Assembly: GCA_002839315.1 (NCBI GenBank)
Contig: PGXV01000006.1
Span: 249,176-313,175 of the forward strand
Origin: Spirochaetae bacterium HGW-Spirochaetae-3
Lineage (GTDB): Bacteria > Spirochaetota > Spirochaetia > Treponematales > UBA12059
Direction: 5' to 3'
DNA: 64,000 nucleotides
Shown here piece by piece: positions 23,668 through 32,679 of this stretch; the stretch's first letter is position 1, and every line of letters begins with the position of its first letter. The translations under genes were made by a program, and so were the position numbers. Under the pieces are notes generated by a model. That model was not told the DNA's origin. It was given only the letters and a program-made list of their open reading frames with translations, and searched no databases.

Positions 23668-25578
23668 ATGGAATCGAAGATAGCTGCGTTCTCCACGACA
23701 AAGGGCATGACCCGACGATGCAGAGAGGTTTTCGTACGGCAAGGATGCCCGGAGATCCCTATATACGAGATGACGATGGATTCGGCTCTCGCCCAGGCGG
23801 AGAAGTGCATACACGACGGGACCCTCGTGCTGATCTGCCGTGGAGGTACGGCGGAGTTCCTCCGAAAGTGCATCGAGGTGCCTATCATCGATATCCGCCA
23901 TAGCTTCCTGAGCGTCTTCCTAAGCGTCAAGGAACTGAGGAAGCAGTATCGGACGATCGCCATCGTCGCGTTCGGATTGGCGTGCGACGCCGTTCGGAAA
24001 TACAACTCCATAATGAACGATGACGTACGGGTGCTCGAAGTTACGTCGTCGGAGGAATTCGAGTCGTCGTTCGAGGACGCGGTCCGGAGCGGCGCCGAGG
24101 TGGTCCTCGGAGGCATCCAGGTGGAGGCGCTCTGCCGTGAACGCGGTTTCCCGTATTTCTCCATGGAGCCCGACGATTCCGAGATCGGTCAGGCTCTGGA
24201 AGAAGCGTTCTATAGCCTTCGCATCGAGGAGGAACGCAACCAGCAGTACAGCCTGATCACGACTATTCTGAACTGCGCGACCGAGGGTATCGTCGGGATA
24301 GACGGTACGGGGACGGTCTTCCATATCAACCAGGTCGCGCGCCGGCTCCTCCATTATACCGAGCGTTGCCGTATCGACGACCTCATGCCCGCGGAGAAGG
24401 TCCTTCGCACGCTGGAGACCGGGGAGGACTACCCGAGCGAGCTCGTAACGGTCCGCGGGAAGGGGCTGGTATGCGGTTGCCGCGCTATCCGCTCCGGCGA
24501 CGCCGTCAGCGGAGCCGTCCTGACGCTACAAGAGGCGAGCGCGATCTCGACCATGGACGGACAGATACGTAAGAAGCTTCTTGGGCGGGGCCACGTGGCC
24601 AAGAAGGAGTTCGTGGACCTGGTCGGTCATTCCACGGCGATACTACAGGCCGTGAAGACGGCCCAGCGCTACGCCCGGTCCGGTAGCTCCTTACTCATCC
24701 TGGGGGAGACGGGCACCGGGAAGGAGGTGTTCGCCCAGAGCATCCATAACTCGAGCTCCCGGAGGAAGGAACCCTTCGTCGCGGTCAATTGCGCCGCGCT
24801 TCCTCCGAATATCCTCGAGAGCGAGCTGTTCGGCTATGTCCATGGTGCCTTCACGGGAGCCCGGACCGAGGGCAAGCCGGGGATTTTCGAGCTCGCCCAT
24901 AAGGGGACGGTCTTCCTCGACGAGATCAGCGAGATGTCGACCGACCTCCAGGTGAAACTGCTCAGGGTGCTGCAGGAGCGTGAGGTGACGCGCATCGGGG
25001 ACGATCGGGTCATACCCGTCGACGTCCGCGTGCTCGCCGCCAGTAACATAGACATACAGGGCGCGATCGCGCAGGGGCGGTTCCGTATGGACCTGTATTA
25101 CCGCATCGGCGTGCTGGAGCTGTACCTGCCGCCGCTACGGGAGCGGAGAGAGGATATCCCCGATCTCGCCGAGAGTTTCATGCGAGGGCACAAGTCTCTC
25201 ACGGCGAGGGCGGAGGAGGCTTTGAAGGCGTATCCCTGGCCGGGGAACATACGGCAGCTCTCCAACGTCATGGAGCGCTTGGACGTGCTGTGCGATCATA
25301 GCGTCATCACGCACGAGGACGTCCTGAAAGTGCTCGACGTCTCTCCCGGAGCGCCAGGTATCCCCGAGCGCCCGGCATCCGCGGATGCCGGCTCGGCGGC
25401 GGATGAGGCTCTGCTTCCTCGTATGGAGGAACGGCTCATACAGGAGGTATTGTCGCAGGTGGGCGGGAATAAGGCGCTCGCCGCGTCGCGCCTCGGGATG
25501 AGCAAGACGACGCTATGGCGCCGACTGAAGGCGATACGCGGCGCGAATGAGCAAGGCGCTGGGTATCAAGCGGACTAG
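23668..25578 (+). CDS. Sigma-54-dependent activator with PrpR-type sensor
   Basis: A 636-residue enhancer-binding protein. ATG 23668 is chosen because GAGGAAGGA lies upstream. Residues 1-170 resemble the PrpR_N sensor (I-C-R-G-G-T-A near 51, then I-D-I-R and a substrate-binding-like fold). Residues about 190-300 are a PAS-like domain (G-I-V-G-I-D-G-T-G-T-V-F-H-I-N). The AAA+ domain has Walker A G-E-T-G-T-G-K-E, the sigma-54 contact loop G-A-F-T-G-A at 393-398, Walker B V-F-L-D-E-I-S-E and the arginine finger region. A Fis-type helix-turn-helix closes the protein (G-G-N-K-A-L-A-A-S-R-L-G-M-S-K-T-T-L-W-R-R-L). It most likely activates the downstream transport/catabolism operon, whose sigma-54 promoter is visible at 26123-26138. 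The ligand is unknown. Confidence 0.92.
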   Translation: MESKIAAFSTTKGMTRRCREVFVRQGCPEIPIYEMTMDSALAQAEKCIHDGTLVLICRGGTAEFLRKCIEVPIIDIRHSFLSVFLSVKELRKQYRTIAIVAFGLACDAVRKYNSIMNDDVRVLEVTSSEEFESSFEDAVRSGAEVVLGGIQVEALCRERGFPYFSMEPDDSEIGQALEEAFYSLRIEEERNQQYSLITTILNCATEGIVGIDGTGTVFHINQVARRLLHYTERCRIDDLMPAEKVLRTLETGEDYPSELVTVRGKGLVCGCRAIRSGDAVSGAVLTLQEASAISTMDGQIRKKLLGRGHVAKKEFVDLVGHSTAILQAVKTAQRYARSGSSLLILGETGTGKEVFAQSIHNSSSRRKEPFVAVNCAALPPNILESELFGYVHGAFTGARTEGKPGIFELAHKGTVFLDEISEMSTDLQVKLLRVLQEREVTRIGDDRVIPVDVRVLAASNIDIQGAIAQGRFRMDLYYRIGVLELYLPPLRERREDIPDLAESFMRGHKSLTARAEEALKAYPWPGNIRQLSNVMERLDVLCDHSVITHEDVLKVLDVSPGAPGIPERPASADAGSAADEALLPRMEERLIQEVLSQVGGNKALAASRLGMSKTTLWRRLKAIRGANEQGAGYQAD

Positions 25579-25632
25579 CGGGTATAATCCGTAGCGCGAT
25601 CATGATTGTTAGGGCCTGTAGGATAACCGTCG

Positions 25633-25669
25633 CCTATGCTCTTCCATGGGAACCTGGATGGAGCATAGG
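25633..25669. other. Hairpin after the sigma-54 activator
   Basis: A 9-bp perfect stem (25633-25641 with 25661-25669) with an interrupted inner part and no T-run. It is 55 bp after the activator stop and could act as a weak terminator. The stretch 25670-25920 holds nothing else I can support. Confidence 0.5.
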
Positions 25670-25928
25670 TCGCGATAGGATGCCATCGAGGATGAACTAA
25701 GATTCTTCACGCTTATACCGCCATCTTCGATCATCGTTTCATCCGTTGCGATACCGTAAATCCCGGCGTGCCGATAGTATCCGCGGCGTCGGCGCCCGTT
25801 AGGCCTCGTACCGATAAAGAACGATTTCCGGTAACGAGTCGATGGCGGTTCATGCGATAGCGGTATTCGCTTGCCGTCGAACCGCGGCCGCATTATGCCT
25901 CCCAGTTATTGCATAAACTTCTATTCAA

Positions 25929-25972
25929 TTTCAATATGAAACTTATCATGAAAACTTGGTTTCAATATGAGA
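25929..25972. promoter_or_regulatory. Upstream activator sites, paired TTTCAATATGA boxes
   Basis: TTTCAATATGAAA (25929-25941, an inverted TTTCA-ATA-TGAAA) and TTTCAATATGAGA (25960-25972) lie 31 bp apart, about three helical turns, in an AT-rich island about 160-200 bp upstream of the sigma-54 promoter. This is the normal place for enhancer sites. They are the best candidates for binding by the activator at 23668-25578. Confidence 0.6.
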
Positions 25973-26122
25973 TAGATATGAAAATATCGTATCATCGATC
26001 GCTCCTTGGTATGGAGCATCGAACGGAAGAGACAGTGTCGAACAGCACGCATTTCCTATATTCGCAACTTACAGCAGGAGGGGTAAGGCAACTCAGCTGC
26101 GCTCCATTCGAATGCATCGGGT

Positions 26123-26138
26123 TGGCATGATTCTTGCT
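26123..26138 (+). promoter_or_regulatory. Sigma-54 promoter of the TTT transport operon
   Basis: TGGCATG-ATTC-TTGCT, with GG at 26124-26125 and GC at 26136-26137 (10 bases between), matches the -24/-12 consensus almost perfectly. Start of transcription would be near 26148, which rules out the upstream in-frame ATG at 26134 and supports ATG 26203 for the first gene. Confidence 0.88.
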
Positions 26139-26202
26139 ATATAAGATGGCAATGCTAATCCGAATGGGGGGACGCCCTCTCGGGGAGGGGATCGATACTC
26201 AG

Positions 26203-27081
26203 ATGAAGATTGGATTCATTGGATTTGGCGAAGCCGCGTACTGCATCTCCTGCGGACTGAGAGAGGAAGGCGTCACGGGTATCGTCGCCTACGACGCGTT
26301 CGCTAGCCGGGAGCTGGAAGGTCGGCGCATACATGACAGGGCCTCGGAAAGCGGGGTCGGGCTACTGGATAATCCGGCGGACGTCGCTTCGTATGCCGAT
26401 ACCCTGTTCGTAGCCGTACCGTCTACCAACGCGCTGGAGGTATGCGAGGCGATACGGGCGTCCCTGAAGGCCGGGCAGATATACGCCGACGTCAGCGCTT
26501 CTTCCCCGGAGACGAAGCGCAGGATATGGGAGCTGATACGGGATACCGGCGTTCTCTTCGTGGACGCCGCCATGCTGGGGTCGCTCCCCCAGGATAGGCA
26601 TCGCGTTCCGATTACCGCTAGCGGGAACGGGGCCGAGGCCTTTCATGAGGCCATGACTCCGCTAGGGATGCGCATCACCGTCGTCGGAGGCGGGAGCGGG
26701 GCCGCGTCGGCCATAAAGCTGGTACGGAGCATCTTCATGAAGGGGCTGGCCAGCCTGATGATCGAGATGCTCCAGGCGGCGGACGCCCAGGGCGTGACGG
26801 ACGACGTCGTTGCGTCCTTGTCCGGGTCGCTGGACGGGGTCCCGTTCAGGAACCACCTCTCGCGGCTCGTCACCGGGACGGCGCTGCACGCCAAGCGGCG
26901 GGCGGACGAGCTCAAGGGGTCTATCGCTCTCCTGGGCGAGGCGCGCCTGGACGACGCCATGACGATAGCGGCGAAGCACAAGCACGAGCTGGTCGCCGAG
27001 TATCGCTTCAGCGAGGCGTACGCTTCCGGTAAGCCCTCGGGCTACGGGGAGATCATCGAGAGACTCAAGGTAAAGAGATAA
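26203..27081 (+). CDS. NAD-dependent beta-hydroxyacid dehydrogenase-like protein
   Basis: A 292-residue oxidoreductase, first gene of the sigma-54 operon. The Rossmann motif G-F-I-G-F-G-E-A is at residues 4-11. The C-terminal part starts with a glycine-rich V-V-G-G-G-S-G-A-A-S-A-I-K-L-V (with the lysine that is catalytic in this superfamily), followed by helices typical of 6-phosphogluconate and 3-hydroxyisobutyrate dehydrogenase relatives and the DUF1932-type end. The family oxidises 3-hydroxy acids or acid phosphates. Next to an RraA-type aldolase and a carboxylate importer it probably produces the 2-oxo acid that the aldolase cleaves, or consumes its product. The exact substrate cannot be read from the sequence. 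Confidence 0.85.
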   Translation: MKIGFIGFGEAAYCISCGLREEGVTGIVAYDAFASRELEGRRIHDRASESGVGLLDNPADVASYADTLFVAVPSTNALEVCEAIRASLKAGQIYADVSASSPETKRRIWELIRDTGVLFVDAAMLGSLPQDRHRVPITASGNGAEAFHEAMTPLGMRITVVGGGSGAASAIKLVRSIFMKGLASLMIEMLQAADAQGVTDDVVASLSGSLDGVPFRNHLSRLVTGTALHAKRRADELKGSIALLGEARLDDAMTIAAKHKHELVAEYRFSEAYASGKPSGYGEIIERLKVKR

Positions 27082-27092
27082 AGGAGACGAGC

Positions 27093-27794
27093 ATGTCGGT
27101 AGGGAAACGAATATACTTGAAGCGGGACTTGCCCGATCCTGCCCTGGTCGAGGCGTTCAAGGCGATCCCCGCGTCCAACGTCGGCGACGTCATGGGGCGC
27201 TCGTGCGGGATGGACCCGCGCATTCGTCTCATGAGCTCGCCGAAGGCCCAGATGGCCGCGGGCCCCGCTCTGACCGTCAAGACCTGCGCCGGCGACAACC
27301 TGACCCTGCACGCGGCGCTTAATATAGCGCGCGAGGGCGATTTCGTGATCGTGGCGAACGAGGGCGGTAGCGCCCGGGCGCTCATCGGCGAGGTCATGAT
27401 GGCCTATCTGCACCTGACGAAGAAGGTGGCCGGGATCATCATCGACGGCCCGATCCGCGATATCGACGAGATCGGCAAGTGGGATTTCCCCGTTTACGCG
27501 ACCGGCACCAATCCGGGCGGGCCGTACAAGGAAGGCCCGGGCGAGATCAACGTGCCGGTATCCTGCGGGAACATCAGCGTCAGCCCCGGCGATATCGTAC
27601 TCGCCGACCCGGACGGCGTCGTGGTCATCCCGAGGGGCGACGCCGCGGCGATCCTGGAGGACGCTCGCGCGTTCCAGGCCGCCGACGAGGGCAAGCTGGC
27701 GGCGGTCCGGTCGGGCACGGCCAAACGCGAATGGGTCGACAAGGCCCTCGCCGATAAGGGTTACGAGGTTATCGATGACGTCTATCGCGCATAA
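27093..27794 (+). CDS. RraA-family aldolase (HMG/CHA aldolase-like)
   Basis: A 233-residue protein with an AAAGGAG SD. The RraA fold is clear: N-V-G-D-V-M-G-R, then G-P-A-L-T-V-K-T, the glycine-rich A-N-E-G-G-S-A-R-A-L-I-G-E-V-M loop and I-I-I-D-G-P-I-R-D-I-D-E. The arginine-aspartate pair binds substrate and metal in true aldolases and is kept here, unlike in the RNase E inhibitors. Enzymes of this group cleave 4-hydroxy-4-methyl-2-oxoglutarate or 4-carboxy-4-hydroxy-2-oxoadipate to pyruvate plus a second acid, and also decarboxylate oxaloacetate. With the import genes behind it, the operon probably takes up an acid that ends as pyruvate. Confidence 0.87.
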   Translation: MSVGKRIYLKRDLPDPALVEAFKAIPASNVGDVMGRSCGMDPRIRLMSSPKAQMAAGPALTVKTCAGDNLTLHAALNIAREGDFVIVANEGGSARALIGEVMMAYLHLTKKVAGIIIDGPIRDIDEIGKWDFPVYATGTNPGGPYKEGPGEINVPVSCGNISVSPGDIVLADPDGVVVIPRGDAAAILEDARAFQAADEGKLAAVRSGTAKREWVDKALADKGYEVIDDVYRA

Positions 27795-27827
27795 GACGTC
27801 ATATATGCATTCGAAAGGAGATCTACA

Positions 27828-28820
27828 ATGAACAAGAGGACCATCCTAGGTAGTATGGCGACCATCGCCTGCGCTCTCGCGCTCGCCGCTTGCGGGAATT
27901 CCGAGAAGCCGGCGGCCAAGACGGCCGAGGCCGCCTGGCCCGCCAAGACCGTCACCGTCACCCTCCCGTACAACGCCGGAGGCGATACCGACATCTACGC
28001 CCGGCTCACCGCCCGCTTCCTGGGCGAGAAATTCGGCGAGACCTTCGTCGTCGTCAACATGCCGGGCGGTAGCGGCGTCGTCGCCGCGAAGTACGTCATG
28101 GCCCAGGCCCCCGACGGATACAACGTGCTGTTCAACCATACGGCCTCCCTCGTGCAGGAGGTAACCGGCATCGCCGACTTCTCCTATACGAACGGCTTCG
28201 CCAACGTCGGCACCGTAGCCATGGACCAGACCTATACCCTGGTGTGCCGCAAGGACTCCGGCTGGAAGAGCCTGGAGGACATGATCGCCTACGCGAAGGC
28301 CAATCCCGAGAAGGTGACCTACTCGCAGGTCTTCGGCAGCGCTACCCACCTGGTGTCCGTCCAGATGGAGGAGTCCATGGGGATCAAGCTGAAGAAGATC
28401 GACGTCGGATCCGCCGCCGCGGACCGGACCGCCGCCTTCATGGGCAAGCAGGTCGACCTGCTCGTGGCGAACTACGTGAACCTCAAGGACTATATCGAGA
28501 ACGGCGACTTCATCGCCCTGGGCATCTGCGCCAGCGAGCGGAATCCCGCCATCCCGAGCATCCCTACCTTCATCGAGCAGGGATACTCCGTGCTGAACCG
28601 CAAGCTCTACGAGATGAAGTTCCCGAAGGGCACGGACCCAGCCATCGTGGCCAAGCTGACCGACGCGCTCAAGGAGATCTCGGCGAAGCCCGAGTTCCAG
28701 GCCGAGCTGGTCAAGTTCTTCGCCCAGCCGTACTACCGCTCGCCCGAGCAGACGGGCAAGGAAGACCTCGCCGAGATCGAGGAAATCCGCACGATGATGG
28801 GCGACCTGGCTAAGAAATAG
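27828..28820 (+). CDS. tctC: Tripartite tricarboxylate transporter solute-binding lipoprotein
   Basis: A 330-residue Bug/TctC-type protein with a strong SD (AAAGGAGAT). The signal peptide ends in the lipobox L-A-A-C with cysteine 22, so it is a lipoprotein facing the periplasm. The mature start shows V-T-V-T-L-P-Y-N-A-G-G-D-T-D, then the M-P-G-G-S-G-V-V-A loop, both typical of the carboxylate-binding cleft. TctC presents di- or tricarboxylates to the TctAB membrane complex encoded next. The ligand is unknown, but the operon enzymes suggest a hydroxy- or oxo-acid. Confidence 0.92.
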   Translation: MNKRTILGSMATIACALALAACGNSEKPAAKTAEAAWPAKTVTVTLPYNAGGDTDIYARLTARFLGEKFGETFVVVNMPGGSGVVAAKYVMAQAPDGYNVLFNHTASLVQEVTGIADFSYTNGFANVGTVAMDQTYTLVCRKDSGWKSLEDMIAYAKANPEKVTYSQVFGSATHLVSVQMEESMGIKLKKIDVGSAAADRTAAFMGKQVDLLVANYVNLKDYIENGDFIALGICASERNPAIPSIPTFIEQGYSVLNRKLYEMKFPKGTDPAIVAKLTDALKEISAKPEFQAELVKFFAQPYYRSPEQTGKEDLAEIEEIRTMMGDLAKK

Positions 28821-28858
28821 ATACGCCCGTAGCCGGGAATCCGCAGGAGGTTTCGAAT

Positions 28859-29323
28859 ATGGATAATAGGTGGCGGGACATCATATGCGCCGTCTTGTTT
28901 ATAGCTTTCGGGGTATTCATGTTCGTCGTGTCGACGGGCATCGACCCCATCGTCGCCAACGACGTCGGTTCCGGGTTCGTGCCGAGGATCATCGCGGGCG
29001 CGATAGTCGCGCTGGCCGTGGTCCTGCTGGTGCTCTCCGTCCTCAAGAAGCGCGTGGCGCGGACCGAGAAGGCCGACGAGGACCTGAAGGGCGGCGTATT
29101 CACCGTCCTGGCCCTGGCAGCCTACGTCTTCCTGTTCGATCGCCTCGGGTTCCTGGTCTCCACGGCGTTATACCTTTTCGTGCAGATGACGATCCTGAGC
29201 AACCGCGAGAACCGTAAATTCAAGCTGTTCGCCGTGCTGGCCCTGGTCGTGCCTGCCTTGATCTACCTGATCTTCACGAATTTGTTCGACATGGCCCTCC
29301 CGGCGGGGATAATCAGGTTCTAG
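28859..29323 (+). CDS. tctB: Tripartite tricarboxylate transporter small membrane subunit
   Basis: A 154-residue protein with four predicted membrane helices (about 8-26, 38-60, 80-107 and 118-145) and AGGAGG before the ATG. Size, topology and position between tctC and tctA fit TctB. The central loop is charged (K-K-R-V-A-R-T-E-K-A-D-E-D). Confidence 0.88.
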   Translation: MDNRWRDIICAVLFIAFGVFMFVVSTGIDPIVANDVGSGFVPRIIAGAIVALAVVLLVLSVLKKRVARTEKADEDLKGGVFTVLALAAYVFLFDRLGFLVSTALYLFVQMTILSNRENRKFKLFAVLALVVPALIYLIFTNLFDMALPAGIIRF

Positions 29324-29332
29324 GGGTACCAT

Positions 29333-30823
29333 ATGATATTGCAGGGAATCTTATTAGTCTTTAATCCCGCCTGCCTGGGCTTGATCCTGCTCGGGGTCCT
29401 CGTGGGCATCATCTTCGGCTCGATACCGGGACTCTCGGCCACCATGGCCGTCGTCCTCTTCCTGCCGATGTCCTTCGGCATGGATCCCATCAACGGCATA
29501 TCGCTGCTCGTCGGCCTGTACCTGGGCGGTATCTCCGGCGGCCTCATCTCGGCGATCCTGCTGAAGATACCGGGTACGCCCTCGTCGATAGCCACGGTGT
29601 TCGACGGCGGCCCAATGGCCGATAAGGGCGAGGCCGGAAGGGCCCTGGGCGTGGGCATCCTGTACTCGTTCATCGGCGGGCTCATCAGCATCCTGGCCCT
29701 CGTATTCATATCCCCGACGCTCGCCAAGGTCACGCTCGTATTCACGCCGGTCGAGTACTTCGCCATAGCGATCTTCTCACTGACGATCATCGCGAGCCTC
29801 TCGGGCAAGTCGCTGCTCAAGGGACTCCTGGGCGGCCTGTTCGGCATCGCGCTGTCGATGGTCGGCATGGCGCCGCTGGACAGCCTGACGCGCTTCACCT
29901 TCGGCAACTACCAGCTCTTCTCCGGCTTCGACATCGTCGTGATCCTGATCGGCATGTTCGCCGTCACCGACATCATGCAGGCCGGCTTCGAACGGAAGCA
30001 CCTGGCCGACAGGATGAGGAAGACGACCTTCGAGCTCAAGGGCTTCGGCATCACCCTCAAGGAATTCCGCGGGCAGATCGTCAACATGGTGCGCTCGGCG
30101 CTGATCGGCATCGGCATCGGCATCCTGCCGGGCATCGGCGGCTCGACCGCGGGCCTGCTCGCCTATACCGCCGAGAAGAACTCGTCCAAGCACCCCGAGA
30201 AATTCGGCACCGGTATCATCGACGGCGTCATCGCCTCCGAGACCGCGAACAACGCGGTAATCGGCGGCTCGCTCATCCCGCTACTGACGATGGGCATCCC
30301 GGGCAATACCGTGACCGCCGTGTTCCTCGGCGGGCTGATCATCCACGGCATATCGCCGGGGCCGCTCATCTTCATGAAGAGCGGGAACATCATGTACGGA
30401 ATCTTCACGGCCCTGGTCGTGGCGAACGTCTTCATGATCGTCTTCGAGTACCTCGGCCTGAAGTGGTTCGTGAAGCTGCTCGACGTGCCGAAGCACATAC
30501 TCCTGCCGATCATCATGGTGCTCTGCGTGGTCGGCGCGTTCTCGACCAGCAACCGCATCTTCGACGTCTGGAGCGTCTTCGCCTTCGGGCTCGTAGGGCT
30601 GCTGTTCAAGAAGATCAAGATACCGTCGACGCCGCTGATCATCGGCTTCATACTCGGCTCGATGACCGAGGTCAACCTGCGAAGGGCGCTCATGGCCTCC
30701 GACGGGAACTGGGCGGTATTCTTCACGAGGCCCATATCGCTGGGGTTCCTGGCGGTCGCCCTGATCTCCGTGGTCATGACGCTCCGAAAGAGCGCGGCCG
30801 CCCTCAAGGAAGAGGAAGCCTAG
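29333..30823 (+). CDS. tctA: Tripartite tricarboxylate transporter large membrane subunit
   Basis: A 496-residue polytopic protein, about 12 helices, of usual TctA length (about 500). Recognisable signatures are G-I-I-F-G-S-I-P-G-L-S-A near residues 24-35, Y-L-G-G-I-S-G-G and I-P-G-T-P-S-S near 63-88, and a second half repeat with G-I-L-P-G-I-G-G-S-T-A and A-N-N-A-V-I-G-G-S-L-I-P-L-L-T-M-G-I-P-G. It forms the ion-coupled channel with TctB. It lies 9 bp behind tctB. Confidence 0.93.
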   Translation: MILQGILLVFNPACLGLILLGVLVGIIFGSIPGLSATMAVVLFLPMSFGMDPINGISLLVGLYLGGISGGLISAILLKIPGTPSSIATVFDGGPMADKGEAGRALGVGILYSFIGGLISILALVFISPTLAKVTLVFTPVEYFAIAIFSLTIIASLSGKSLLKGLLGGLFGIALSMVGMAPLDSLTRFTFGNYQLFSGFDIVVILIGMFAVTDIMQAGFERKHLADRMRKTTFELKGFGITLKEFRGQIVNMVRSALIGIGIGILPGIGGSTAGLLAYTAEKNSSKHPEKFGTGIIDGVIASETANNAVIGGSLIPLLTMGIPGNTVTAVFLGGLIIHGISPGPLIFMKSGNIMYGIFTALVVANVFMIVFEYLGLKWFVKLLDVPKHILLPIIMVLCVVGAFSTSNRIFDVWSVFAFGLVGLLFKKIKIPSTPLIIGFILGSMTEVNLRRALMASDGNWAVFFTRPISLGFLAVALISVVMTLRKSAAALKEEEA

Positions 30824-30906
30824 GGACCGAAGACCGGCCCGCCGAGGCGCGGGCCGGCGCGCCCCGAGACCTCCGCCTGGGCGGAGCGCGCCCGAGAGGG
30901 GGAGAT

Positions 30907-32040
30907 ATGTACGAGCTACTTATCAGGAACGGCACGGTGGTCGACCCGGCGTCCGGAGTTAACGGCGCGGCCGACGTAGCGATAGCGAACGGCCGCGTCG
31001 CGGCGGTCGGGAGCCTGGGCGACGTTCCCGCTGAACGGGTCGTGGACGCTTCGGGCTGCTACGTGACGCCTGGACTGGTCGACTTCCACCTGCACCTGGC
31101 CCCGCTCGCGGAGATCGGCGTCCCGGGGGAGGCCGCCTGCTTCCCCTCGGGCGTGACGACGGCCGTGGACTGCGGCAGCGCCGGCGCCGGGACCTGGGAG
31201 GGGCACCGCCCGGTAGTAGCGGCGAGCCGCCTGCGGGTACGGGCGTTCCTGCACGTCTGCTCGGCAGGCCTGGCCACGGGCAGGTTCACCGAGAACGCCG
31301 ATCCCCGCTACTACGACGAGGAGAAGATCGGCCGTCTGCTGCGGGAGTACCCCGGGGAGCTCGTCGGGCTCAAGGTACGTCAGGGAGCCGAGATCGTGGG
31401 CGACCTGGGACTGGAGCCCCTGCGCCGGACCGTGGAGCTCGGGGAGAAGTACGGCGTGCCCGTCATGGTCCACTGCTCCAACTCGCCCGCGCCGCTGCCC
31501 GAGATGCTGGACCTGCTCCGGCCCGGCGACATCCTGACCCACGCCTACCAGGACAAGGGACACAGCCTCCTCGACGAGGGCGGCCGGGTCTGCGAGGCGG
31601 CCTGGAAGGCGCGGGAGCGGGGCGTCGTCTTCGACGTGGCCAACGCGAACGTCCACTTCTCCTTCGAGGTGGCCCGCCGGGCGCTGGCCGAGGGCTTCCT
31701 GCCGGATACGATCAGCACGGACCTGACGACCCGGAGCCTGTACAGGCGCCCCGCCGTGTTCAACCTGGCGTTCGTCCTCTCCAAGTACCTCTGCCTGGGA
31801 ATGGACCTGGGGCAGGTCGTCGCTCGCTGTACGGAATACCCCGCGAGGCTGCTAGGGATGGCCGGGGAGATAGGCTGCCTGGCGACCGGGGCCCGCGGCG
31901 ACGTGGCCGTGTTCAGGGAGATCCGGCGCGAGACCGAATTCGGGGACAGGGCGGGGGTCCTCTTCCGGGGGGATCGGCTCCTGAGGCCCGTGCTGACCGT
32001 CAAGGGCGGCGACGTGGTCTATCGGGATATCGAATTCTAG
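30907..32040 (+). CDS. Cyclic amidohydrolase (dihydroorotase-like)
   Basis: A 377-residue metal-dependent hydrolase. ATG 30907 follows GAGGGGGAG; longer upstream readings run through the tctA gene and are rejected. The metal site is complete in outline: F-H-L-H-L near residue 60, the carbamylated lysine in L-K-V-R-Q-G (about 157), V-H-C-S-N (about 190), T-H-A-Y-Q-D-K-G (about 214) and S-T-D-L (about 272). It matches the amidohydrolase/deacetylase subgroup whose members open cyclic imides or remove acyl groups from sugar acids. As last gene of the sigma-54 operon it may generate the carboxylate or an entry substrate. An 83-bp gap with a GC-rich hairpin separates it from tctA. Confidence 0.83.
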   Translation: MYELLIRNGTVVDPASGVNGAADVAIANGRVAAVGSLGDVPAERVVDASGCYVTPGLVDFHLHLAPLAEIGVPGEAACFPSGVTTAVDCGSAGAGTWEGHRPVVAASRLRVRAFLHVCSAGLATGRFTENADPRYYDEEKIGRLLREYPGELVGLKVRQGAEIVGDLGLEPLRRTVELGEKYGVPVMVHCSNSPAPLPEMLDLLRPGDILTHAYQDKGHSLLDEGGRVCEAAWKARERGVVFDVANANVHFSFEVARRALAEGFLPDTISTDLTTRSLYRRPAVFNLAFVLSKYLCLGMDLGQVVARCTEYPARLLGMAGEIGCLATGARGDVAVFREIRRETEFGDRAGVLFRGDRLLRPVLTVKGGDVVYRDIEF

Positions 32041-32180
32041 AGAAGGGCGCCGATCCTCCGACTCGGCGCGGGTGCCGTATTCCTTCTTCTAGGCGACGGT
32101 CTACGGAGAGCCCCCGATGATCAAGGCGATGCATATCCCCTAAGACGAGCGCCGTCGCCTCGATCAAGGCCTCTTCCGGG

Positions 32181-32626
32181 ATGATAGCCTCCTTCGAGAA
32201 CGGCAACGCGGTAGCTCAGAACAAGGAGCAGTCGAAGAGGTCGCTATCGAGCGTAGTCGCGGACGGCAGGGACCATCTGACCGGGATCGAAGGAAGCTCC
32301 TGGACGGTGTCGGGGCGGGTACTCCAGATACGGGACCTGACCTCCGCGATCAACGGCATCGCATTCCAGGCCGACCTTCTGTCGATGAGGACCGCGATCG
32401 AGGCAGTCCGCGTCGGGGACGACCTACCGACGCTCGGCCCGGGCGCGGCCCCGTGATGGCTTCCGTATTCCTCGGGGCGGGCAGGCTGTTCGACGCGGCG
32501 TTCTCCTGCGGTAGCTTCGCCGACATGAGCTCCGTCGCCAGGCTCAAGAACGAGGGAGAGGCTGCCGTCGCCGGCCTCTTCTGCGGGCTCGCCTTCATCC
32601 TGGCCTTCGGCTCCGTCCTGGCCTAG
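32181..32626 (+). pseudogene. Chemoreceptor (MCP) signalling-domain relic
   Basis: A 91-codon frame ends at 32456 and another continues to 32626. The first contains I-R-D-L-T-S-A-I-N-G-I-A-F-Q-A-D-L-L-S-M, clearly the hairpin tip of a methyl-accepting protein (normal form I-A-x-Q-T-N-L-L-A-L-N-A-A-I-E-A), here with the invariant residues partly replaced and no ligand domain. The second (A-G-R-L-F-D-A-A-F and following) looks like the degraded descending helix. Region 32041-32180 has only a weak 7-bp hairpin. Confidence 0.7.
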
Positions 32627-32679
32627 CTCGGCCTGCGCCGCCTGGCCGGGCGGCTCGCTATCCCTCATGACCGCGTCGC

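Noticed and set aside
25609-25893. 94-codon minus-strand frame after the sigma-54 activator
   Set aside because: No SD, arginine-rich unlikely composition and no recognisable fold; it lies across a hairpin.
26134-26202. Longer N-terminus for the hydroxyacid dehydrogenase
   Set aside because: The upstream ATG lies inside the sigma-54 promoter and before its expected transcription start.
30463-30906. Long N-terminal extension of the amidohydrolase
   Set aside because: It reads antisense-like low-complexity sequence across tctA; ATG 30907 has an SD and the family start M-Y-E-L-L-I-R-N-G.
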